A DNA stretch of 64,000 nt. It comes from Leptoclinus maculatus. Taxonomy: Eukaryota > Chordata > Actinopteri > Perciformes > Stichaeidae. Positions 12,858 through 22,279 of the stretch are shown here, in pieces. The DNA lies in contig JAVDOI010000007.1 in the NCBI GenBank assembly GCA_032191485.1, forward strand, positions 5,776,042-5,840,041. Direction: 5' to 3'. The notes below the pieces were generated by a model. The model saw nothing but the letters and a program-made list of their open reading frames with translations. It was not told the origin of the DNA and did no database searches. The position numbers and the translations under genes were made by a program. Positions within the stretch are counted from its first letter, which is position 1. Every line of letters starts with the position of its first letter.

Positions 12858-13046
12858 AGTTTCACTTTCGTTTTTCTTTTAAACCTCTAAAGTTACAGAG
12901 CTCCTCCTGCCTCTGACTCACTAGGCGTGTTATTTTCGTTTCATGGTGGTTATAGGTTTTGTTTTGTTTTCCTTTGCTCACAGCAAAGTATGCACAATGA
13001 ACCACTCAAGTTTCGTTTCTGACTGACAGAGCTGAGTCATAAAAAG
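12858..13046 (+). promoter_or_regulatory. Interferon-responsive promoter of the second HERC copy
   Basis: A close match to the ISRE consensus, AGTTTCACTTTCGTTTTT, starts at 12858. A further IRF-type site TTTTCGTTTC lies at 12933-12942 and AGTTTCGTTTCT at 13009-13020. A TATA-like CATAAAAAG is at 13039-13046, about 40 bp before the ATG at 13080. Three IRF/ISRE-type motifs within 165 bp ahead of a TATA-like box is the arrangement of interferon-stimulated genes. Induction itself is inference. Confidence 0.75.
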
Positions 13047-13079
13047 CAGCTGACGGTTCTCCAGAGACATTTTACCAAG

Positions 13080-15797
13080 ATGTTTTCATGGGGAGAGAAC
13101 TGCCAGCAGGGCTTTCGGTTGAAAGATGGCTCAAATATCTCAACAGGCGATGGAGTTCATCTTTTAAACCTCGGCTTTGACATCACGGATCTGTCAGCAG
13201 GTCACAGCGTGCTCGCCTTCATCAAAAGCAACGCTGATGCTGCCATCATTCGCACAAAAGAGAGCAAAGATGGAGAGTCAGAGGAAAACAGAGTGAGCAT
13301 CAGTCTTATAACTTCCTTCTGAGCTCTTGCAAAAATAAGTTTTCTTATTCGCAGTAGTGACCTACAGTATAACAAGCTGCATCACTTACAATACACCTGC
13401 TGTGTTCTTTCAGAGTCCATGATGTGTAAAGAGAAGATTCAGGCCGTGGTTTGTAGTGATGATATGGTCACATACTATTGTAAACCGTTTGTTGTGTTGA
13501 CTTGGTGGAAAACAACACCTCAGCCAGCGTTGAGACGGGATGGTAAAGGTTGACTCAAAGTCCAATAGTGGCTGGTATCAAGGCATAGTACAAGATAATA
13601 ATGACTATAACAATAACATCTGTTTATATAGCACTTGTGGTTTACAAAAGGCAAACAGGCCAGGGTGTCAGAAAAGTCATTTCTCCACAGGTAGTCAGGT
13701 GTATACATGGGGCCGGGACTCCAGAGGCCAGCAGGGTCTGGGGAAGAGCGAGCCCGGCGCCGTCTCTCCCCAACACATCCGATCTCTGTCAGCACTCCCC
13801 CTGGTCCAGGTGGCTGCAGGCGGAGAGCAGAGCTTCGCCCTCTCTGTGTCCAGAGCCATGTTCGGCTGGGGAGGAAACGACTGCGGACAGCTCGGGCTGG
13901 GAGACACAACAGGTAAAAAAGAGAAAAAAAAGCAATCATTATTTCTGTTATATGTAAACCAGAATGCAATTTTTTCCCACCAATTGACATACCTACACCA
14001 ACTCTTGTTCGTTACCTGAACACTGAGAAAACCATTTACATTTCCTGTGGAAAGGACCACACTGCCATTTTGACAAAGGTTAGAGCAAAAAAAAAGCTCT
14101 CTGGGAAAAAAATGTTAGGTGCCTCACCAATGCAACCTAAACGCTGCACTAACTTCCTAGATCCCACAGAAATGGAAATATCTAACAATAAACCATAGGT
14201 GGGACGTTTGTCTGGTTGCTTCCTCAGAATGGTGCAGTGTTCACATTTGGCTCTGGTAAATACGGACAGCTCGGGCACAACTCATTCGGCGATGAACTAC
14301 GACCTCGGCTTGTTGCAGAGCTCTGGGGGGCAAAGGTCACCAAGATTGCATGTGGATGGTACGTTCCAATTATAAACTCTTACGCAGTTATTCTGAGCCA
14401 ATTCAGTCTCATTACCAATGCACTTCCAGCATGGATTGACTATTTTTTGCATCTTCCAATTGTCTTTTTTGTTTAGAAATGCCAAAGTCAAAGGCACTAT
14501 GTGAAGCAATTTACATGTATTAATCGCTTTGTAATTGCAAATGTGCGAACGGATTGTTACGTAACTTAAAAACTGAGACCTCCCTGACCTTCTGGGTTGC
14601 CTATAACAGCATGTGGACCGATTTCTATGTAAAGGAAACGAGATGGTCTTGCTCTGACAATAAGCGGGATGAGACGTTTATGTGCACAGAGTGCCTTACC
14701 TTTCTTCAGCTCCCCTACAGCGCCGACAGTGTGTAGCTAACACACTAAACACACGCTAAAATACTGTTTTGAGTGGCTGTTCTGCCCGGTAAATTGGCAA
14801 GCTTGCCATTTGCAAATTACGTTATCAGCTAGCGTTACGAAACTACCAACGTCAGATCCACGCAGCTAAGTAGCAGCTAGCTTACCAACCTTAGTTTTCT
14901 TGCCACTAATGTTATCGCTAGCATGTGCGCTAGCAACAGTAGTTCACTTAATGGCCACCGTTATCATTAATAACAAGGATTTTCTGAAAATTCCACGTAA
15001 TACCTAGAAACATATTTTCTAATCAGTTTGCCAGACCTGTTAGGTTCATTCGAACACTTCAAAGTGGCACAGAGAGCAGGTAGAGAACAGCAATCAAATT
15101 TTGCATATCTCCATGAGAATGTTAAATAATCTTAACATTTTGAAAAAAGTTATTTTTACTGTTGCATTTGAGAACATCCCAGGAATGTTTCTGTTGTCTG
15201 AAATAGAGGCTTGGAGGCTGTAAAACTCCTGAAAAAGCATCTTTGTTGACATTAAAATACTGTTTTGCATTGTAACGTTATCTCTATCAGGCATCACACA
15301 TTAGTGCTGACGGACTCCAAGAGGGTCTACTCCTTCGGGTGTGGAGCGCAGGGGCAGCTGGGACACGGAGAGGAGAGTCATCCGTCCGTGCCGCTACCGG
15401 TTCAACTGCCACAGGGTGACTACGTTTCTAAAATAACTAAAATAATTTCATTTTTATTTCAGAGACAGAGATAACTTTTATTCTATTATCATTCCAGACA
15501 CCACTAATGGTCCTAAAATTGGAAACATCTACGCAGGAGGAAACTGTTCGTTTGCAACGTCCACATCTGTTAAGGTACCAACACAAATACATACAGTACA
15601 TATTATAATTGTGGGAGGTGTAATAATACCTTAACCCCCAATTAATACATATGAAATCATTGTTCGACACCAAACATGAGCCTTTATCTTGATTTTCACA
15701 GGAAAGAACTGCCAGTGTCAGCAATGTAACACATGATGTGATTGACAAATGGGTCTCTGAATGTAATTCAAAGTCATGGAAAAAGATCAAATGGTAA
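13080..15797 (+). CDS. RCC1-only HERC-like gene (3'-truncated tandem duplicate)
   Basis: Exons: 13080-13292 (ATG, first residues MFSWGENCQQGF), 13699-13912, 13963-14078, 14228-14358, 15291-15415, 15498-15574, 15702-15793, all phase-compatible (968 nt). They match exons 2-7 of the HERC gene at 270-3243 closely, with nearly identical RCC1 blocks. Exon 3 lacks the AG used in the first copy; an upstream AG at 13961-13962 would add 8 codons in frame. After exon 7 homology ends at about 15918, where an L1 starts, and no HECT exon follows. Reading past the last donor hits TAA at 15795-15797, so an unspliced or prematurely polyadenylated transcript would encode about 323 residues, RCC1 domain only. 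It may be a functional truncated interferon-inducible protein or a decaying duplicate. The reading frames are undamaged. Confidence 0.75.
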
Positions 15798-16367
15798 GTA
15801 CAATGCATTTATCGTATATAACTGGTTGTCTGTTAAATCTATTAATACTCTATTCCCAGTGTTATTGACCAACCACATAACTGTCACGACTTAAATTAAT
15901 CATTTGGTTCCAAAGCTCTCCACGCCTGTACTCACATGACGAGGATAGCTCCGAAGCTAGCCTGCAAACCATTGTCAATGAACTTTGGGAATTCAGAAGA
16001 GATAACAGGGAACAACTTACTGACATCAAACAAGAATTGAAGAGAGCAAATGACAGACTGGACGAGGCAGAGGGGAGAATTGATGAATCTGAGACTGTGC
16101 TTCAAGCAAGATCAACGCTAATCAACGCAACCAAAGATAAAGAGGGCACCGATATGGCTGGTTTTCTGGATAACCTGCTAAAAAACGCTCTCGACCTTCC
16201 CTGTGACAGAGATCTCAGAATAGAACGGGCACACCGAGTACTGGCACCAAAGCCCAACGGCCAGCAGGCAATGCCCCGATCTATATTGGTCAAGTAATTA
16301 AAGGAGTCGGGACTTGTTACTTAGCTTGTTATCCGTGGTTTGTTTCATTTCAATTTTGTGTGGATTT

Positions 16368-16771
16368 TGTCACGAATTCCCCTTCATATTAGTTTGTTTT
16401 CATCCTGTCTGCTTGTTTATTAACTCTCCTGTCATTTCAGATCCTACCATTCACACCTGATCACCTCTCATTCCCCTCACCTGGTCCTCCACACCCATCT
16501 CACCTGCAGCCCATTCCCTCATTAGCCCTCACTATTTAGGTCCCCTCACTTGCACTTGTTCCCTGCCAGATTGTCTTGTGTGTTATTGCCAAGTTCTCCA
16601 GCGTATCTTTATATTGTTCCTGATCTGCCTGTTCCGACCCTGTCTGCCTGTTTTCGACCTTGGATTTTTGCCTGCCCCTTAATGGATTTGCCTGAAATCA
16701 AGTAAAGGAACTAAACTTGTATTTTTATCTCCGAGTTGTGCCTATGGGTTCAAGTACCTGTAATCCTTACA
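16368..16771 (+). mobile_element. Solo LTR (404 bp) inside the L1
   Basis: It begins TGTCACG and ends CCTTACA, flanked by the exact 5-bp duplication GATTT (16363-16367 and 16772-16776). It has no internal retroviral sequence. It separates the L1 ORF1 remnant from ORF2. Probably a gypsy/ERV-type LTR left by recombination between the two ends of a full element. Confidence 0.8.
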
Positions 16772-18753
16772 GATTTTGGCTAGCATGCGGCCAACTTTCA
16801 AAGGTAACAGACAAGGAGGGGAGATATATAATAGTCTCTGGAAGTATAGATGGCATTGCAATAACATTATGTAACATTTATGCCCCCCCTGTAAGTGATT
16901 TTGTTTTTTACAGAAAGATATTTGAGTTAATGATCGAGGCCCTAGGAATTGTCATATGTGGTGGAGATTGGAACATCCGTCTTAACCCAAAACTAGATTC
17001 AACAAAAAACGTGACCACTACATCGTTGCATTGAAAAATGTATATTAGACCTATGGAGAGATTTTTACCCATCAGGCTGTGATTATACTTTTTACTCATG
17101 CCCCCATGATACATACAGTATAAGGACAGACAATTTTGTTGTGCTAAAGAGAGATCGCCATAGAATGCATAGCTGTGATATTGGAAATATTAATTTATCT
17201 GATCATGCACCTCTGTCCTGCGCTGTGCATATTAGCAATAAGGTGGGAAAAACATTGTGGTAGTTACATGCAAGTATCCTAAACAACCCACAATTGAAGA
17301 CTCAAAGGAAATAAAAATGTTTCTTGAAGAAAATGATAACAGGGAGGTTGATTCAGTTATAGTATGGGACGCCTTAAAAGCAGTCATCAGGGGAAGAATT
17401 ATATCTTTCTGTGTCCATGAAAAGAAAGAAAAACAATTAAGACTAATAAACCGTATTAAAGAATTAAAGGATCTTGAGACACATCATAAAAGGGAACAAA
17501 AAACGAATTTGCTGATAAAAATAAAGAAAGTTATGAATGAAATAAAAATATAATACTCACAGGAAAAAAGATGATATTTACATAACAAAAATATGGATTC
17601 TAAAACTATATACTATAAACAAGATGAATTTCAAAAGTACTACAAATCTCTTTATACACAACCACAGCTAGAGGGCGAGCGGCAAATTGGCAAATTCCTC
17701 AATTCTCTCAACCTCCCTGTTATATCAGCAGAACAAAATCAGATATTAACAGCAGCGGTAATTGAGACAGAACTAAACAGCGCCATCACCTGGCTTAAAG
17801 CCAATTAGTCACCCAGTCCGGATGGCCTTCCTTCAGAGTGGTATAAGACATTTTGATTTGAGTTCATACCAAGCCTTCTTAGGGCCTGCAATATAACTTT
17901 AAAATATGCCAAAATGCTTCCATCTTGGTACGAGGCAGTGATCTCTGTTATCCACAAAGAAGGAAAAGATAAACTAGAATGTGGATTTTACCAATCTCGG
18001 TGTTAAATGTTGACTACAAATTATACACAGCCTTCCTTGCCAAAAGACTGGAAAAGATCCTTCCTCAATTTATACATAATGACCAGACTGGCTTAATCTC
18101 ACAAAGACAAACCCATGATAACATCAGGCGATCACTGCACATCCAACAGAATAATCTTGAAGCCTACCTAGTCAGTCTGGATGCTGAGAAGGCCTTTGAT
18201 TCAGTGAGCTGGCCTTTCTTATAAAAAAGTCCTTGAAAGATTTGGCATACACAACAATTTCATCAAAGGCATTCGTCTATGCTAGACCATCGGCCTGGAT
18301 CAAAATAAATCGGTATCTCTCAGATACCATTGCATTAGAGCGTGGATCAAGACAGGGATGCCCAATTTCTCCATTGCTTTTTGCACTTTATATAGAGCCT
18401 CTTGCACAGTGGATGAGACAAACAGAAAGCATCAAATACATTTGCATAAATGGATCAGACGACAAGGTGGCCCTGTCCGCCGATGACATCTTGATCTATT
18501 TAAGTACCCTCTAACTCTTTTTTTTAATTAATGAACCTGCTAAAAACATTTGGTAGATATGCAAGATACAAACTAAATCTGCAAAAAACACGAATTTAGA
18601 TTTTCATCTGTACACCTCCTAAATACATTAAAGATACACTTTACCTTAACTGGGACCAGAACTCCTCGAAATACTTAGGAATACACTTTCCGAAAAAAAT
18701 GTCAACATTGTCCAAGATAAATTACAAACCCACTCTTAACAAAAATGAAATGA

Positions 18754-19180
18754 TGTAGTGGCCATTTGTCGAATAAATCAAAATAAAACAAACAATAATC
18801 AAACGCCACTGATGCACCGTGGTCGGTATTTTACGCAGGCAGAAGAGAGGAGATTGTCCATGCAGGATTCCGATTTTCTTATTTATTTAGTAAAGCAAAT
18901 AAAACAAGCAAACAAACAAAAAGAACAAAGAAAACTCCTGTCGTGCTGTCTCTCCTGTGCTGGTAAAAACTAAGCCCACCCCCGGTGCATGCTGGTCCTA
19001 TCTTTCTACTCTTTCTACACAGGTGCCCACAGTAATTACCCAAACAACAAATAATATAACTAAAGAAATTACTATTAAAGAGAAAAAGCAATCTTAATAT
19101 ATCAAACATCTAGAATAATTAAACAATACTACTTATTAATTAAATAACAAAATACTAATATAAAATAAATAGCTCCAACA
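18754..19180 (+). mobile_element. Probable second solo LTR inside the L1
   Basis: The segment TGTAGTGGCC...CTCCAACA splits the L1 ORF2 reading frame: sequence before 18754 and after 19180 continues the same L1 protein segment. Flanking bases AATGA and GATGA match in 4 of 5 positions, consistent with an LTR target duplication. The TG...CA ends fit an LTR; no internal genes are present. Confidence 0.55.
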
Positions 19181-19315
19181 GATGATATACATAGATGGAA
19201 CTCTATTTCTTTCCTCGGTCATAGAATTGACTCTGTAAAATTAACATTCTGCCACGATATCTCTTCCTATTTCAAGCACTTCCTGTAGAAATTCCCTCGA
19301 AACAATTTTCTGAAT

Positions 19316-19900
19316 TGGAAGTATCCGGGAAGAGGAGCGGCTCGCCGGACGTACAACTAACATCCGGGGTGATCCGGGGACATCCGGGAATGGAGAGGGG
19401 GGCGGCGTTGATCGTAGCGCATCCAGGAAGAAACGTAGTAGGACCGGGATGAACCGTAGCGTAACCGTAGTAGGACCGGGATGAACTGTAGCGTAACCGT
19501 GGTATAACCGTGTTAATCCGGGATGAAACGGGAGCTAGTTGACACCCCGGATATACTACGGATGATCACGGATCGTCACGGTTGTACTACAGTTTATCAC
19601 GGAGCCACTACGGTTGCACCACGGATGGGACACTTCATCCGGGACGCATCCGTGACGTGTCCGTGGCGTATCCGTAGTTGAACCGTGGTCAAACCGTGGC
19701 CATCCGGGATAAACCAGGCTTGAACAGGGGTGATCCGTGGCGGAACCGTAGTAGAACACATGGGAAACATGTCAAATGTGTTGTCATCCGGGACGATTTC
19801 CTTCCCGGATCACCCCGGATCTCACCTCTTTTTATCCAAGGTGATACAGGGTGATCCGGGGACATCCGTAGTATATCCGGCTTTCGGTGGAACTGGGGCT
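19316..19900 (-). mobile_element. Truncated PIF/Harbinger-like GC-rich repeat
   Basis: This is the reverse complement of much of 61249-61989, built of many short units around ATCCGGG, CCGTAGTA and ACCGTGG. The right end is CGGTGGAACTGGGGCT followed by TTA (19901-19903). The two related zinc-finger loci have TTAGATTAAAC uninterrupted at 37497 and 59135, which are empty sites. The left end is missing; the element is cut at the L1 junction. Confidence 0.7.
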
Positions 19901-19903
19901 TTA

Positions 19904-20071
19904 GATTAAACAAGAAAGAAACAAAAAGCATATTACTGCTGGTGAGGCTCTGGTTTCCAGGACATGAGACATATGGTTCGACCAGGAACAACCGAAACAT
20001 CTACATTGAGCCGCCGCCCTATGGGCCCACCGCTCAAAGGGATATGCGGAAGGGTGATTGGGTGAAAAGGG
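19904..20071 (-). repeat. Shared 3' flank of the zinc-finger genes
   Basis: This flank, beginning GATTAAACAAGAAAG, recurs almost unchanged at 37500-37666 and 59138-59296, each time just downstream of a zinc-finger gene stop codon. It is probably part of the 3' UTR of the family and marks the segmental duplication. Confidence 0.8.
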
Positions 20072-22243
20072 CTAAAAGGGATTCTTTCCTTTGTGAGTTT
20101 TCATGTGTACCTTTAGACCTCTGTTGCTCATAAGTCTTTTATCACAAACTGAGCAGCTGAAAGGTTTCTCTCCTGTGTGGATTCTCATGTGTGTCTGTAA
20201 AACATGTTTCTGTGTAAAAGATTTCTTGCAAACTGAGCAGCTGAAAAGTTTCTCTCCTGTGTGGATTCTCATGTGTTTCTTTAAATCTCCACTTCCAATG
20301 AAACCGTGATCACAAACTGAGCAGCTGTAAGGTTTCTCTCCTGTGTGGATTCTTATGTGTTCCTGTAAAACATGTTTACGTGCAAAAGATTTATTACAAA
20401 CTGAGCAGCTGTAAGGTTTCTCTCCTGTGTGGATTCTCATGTGTTTCTTTAAATCTCCACTCTGTGCAAAAGATTTCTTGCAAACTGAGCAGCTGAAAGG
20501 TTTCTCTCCTGTGTGGATTCTCATGTGTCTCTTCAGATCTCCACTTCCAATGAAACCTTGATCACAAACTGAGCAGCTGAAAGGTTTCTCTCCTGTGTGG
20601 ATTCTCATGTGCGTCTTCAGAGTTCCTCTGGTGACAAATGTTTTCTCACACTCAGAGCATCTAAATGGTTTCTTACCAGCACTACATCTTAAATCACTGA
20701 CAAGGACTTCATCAGGTTTCAAAGAGTTTAAACCTGACTGAGGTTCTCTGGTCTCCTTCCAGTCATCAGTGTCAGAAGAGTCTCCAGTCTTGTCATCAGT
20801 ATCTGGTTCTGGATGCATATCAGGATCTAAGTTCCTGTCTGGTTCTGGTCCTCCGCAGTCCTCTCCATCAGCTTCTGTTTCCATCTGTTCAGTTTGTCTT
20901 TGATAAAGCTCTGAGGACTGAGCCTCCTCTTCATCATCTTCACTCTTCACAGGAGTGAATGCGAACTTGACATCAGCCTCCTCCAGCCCTTGAAGCTGCT
21001 CTCCCTGCTGACTGGTCCAGAGTTCCTCCTGTTCCTCTTTAATGTGTGGGGGCTCTGGGTCCTCCTGTTCCTCTTTAATGTGTGGGGGCTCTGGGTCCTC
21101 CTGTTCCTTTGTAATGTGTGGGGGCCCTCGGTCCTCCTGGTCCAGATTGGAGCTCCACTCCTGCTGCTCAGGGGGAACCTCTTCTTTAACCACCAACAGC
21201 TGCTGGACGTCTGCAGGAAAACAGTAAACACATACAGAGACGTTACAAAGACTGTCATGACATCACGCACTCTAAGCTGTGCAATACACACCCATTATAA
21301 AGTTAGAAACACACCCAAATTTTCCTGAAACTTAATCTGTGACTTCATGAAAACTGTGCTAGCTATCAAAATGTCTCTTTGGCTCAAACTCCAGCATTTT
21401 GTCTACGTTTTAAACTTTGAATTGGCGTAAAGAGAGCAAAAAAAACACTGAACTTTGGACCCATATTGACTAGCCATACTTTAACGTAGAAAAATCATTC
21501 AAAGTTTAAAACGTAGACAAAACGCTGGACTTTATTGAGCCAAATGGACATTTTGATAGCTTGCACAGTTTTCATGAAGTCACAGATTAAGTTTCAGGAA
21601 AATTTGGGTCAGATTTTATAATGGGTGTGTACACCCATTATAAAATCTGTAACGGACCCAAATGTTATGCAGCTTAGAGTGCGTGATGTCACCGCTAGAG
21701 TGAAGAGGAGCTTGAAATTCTTGTGAAAAAAATATTTGTCTTTGCCACTGACTCCACAATTTTCACTCTTCATCCATAATTTTTGGATGGAAAAGTAGCT
21801 AATCTTGTCCTTGTCGTAGACAAATGACTGTGGAATCCAACAGACTCACACATTTGGCTCAAAGAGCCGCAGAGCAACATTAACTCCAACCAACTGCTCC
21901 ATTAGATTCCATGTTAAATCTGACCACTCATTTCTCAAAGAAAGCAGACGGTACCAGTTTTGTATATTGGTCTAGAGCTCACATTTTTTAACACCACAAA
22001 CATAAAAACCACATTACCGCGTTTGGCAGAGTCTTATCTTTCTCATGGTATCCATATTTTGGCACTCAGACTCCTGCTTTTTGTTAAAAGGAGGAAGGGG
22101 TTTTGTTCAAAATCACTGTAACGTTTATTAATCAGTCTGCCTCTCCAACCAGGTGCGTCCTCACCATGGCAACCAGTTACACATACGCACGCTCTCTCTG
22201 TCTGTCTCTACACACACACGACTTGGAGGCATTGTTAGACCTC

Positions 22244-22279
<36 letters not shown>

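Larger units (their letters stand above)
15919..19315 (+). mobile_element. Decayed L1-type LINE (ORF1 and ORF2 remnants)
   Basis: An ORF1-like segment is at 16037-16297 (coiled-coil RLDEAEGRIDESE, then LRIERAHRVLAPKP typical of L1 ORF1). ORF2 follows in broken frames: endonuclease-like 16777-17034 (ICGGDWN), reverse transcriptase 17979-18224 (DAEKAFDSVSW) and 18233-18514 (RQGCPISPLLFALYIEPLAQ; catalytic box altered to SADD), and a late ORF2 block near 19190-19312 (FQALPVEIPSKQFSELE). Many stops and frameshifts are present. Two solo LTRs interrupt it. It begins exactly where HERC duplicate homology ends and is cut off by a Harbinger-like repeat on the right. Confidence 0.8.

Noticed and set aside
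20947..21328. Frames overlapping the first part of zinc-finger gene A exon 2
   Set aside because: They are alternative frames of the repeated acidic coding segment; splice sites and paralogues support the minus-strand zinc-finger frame only.
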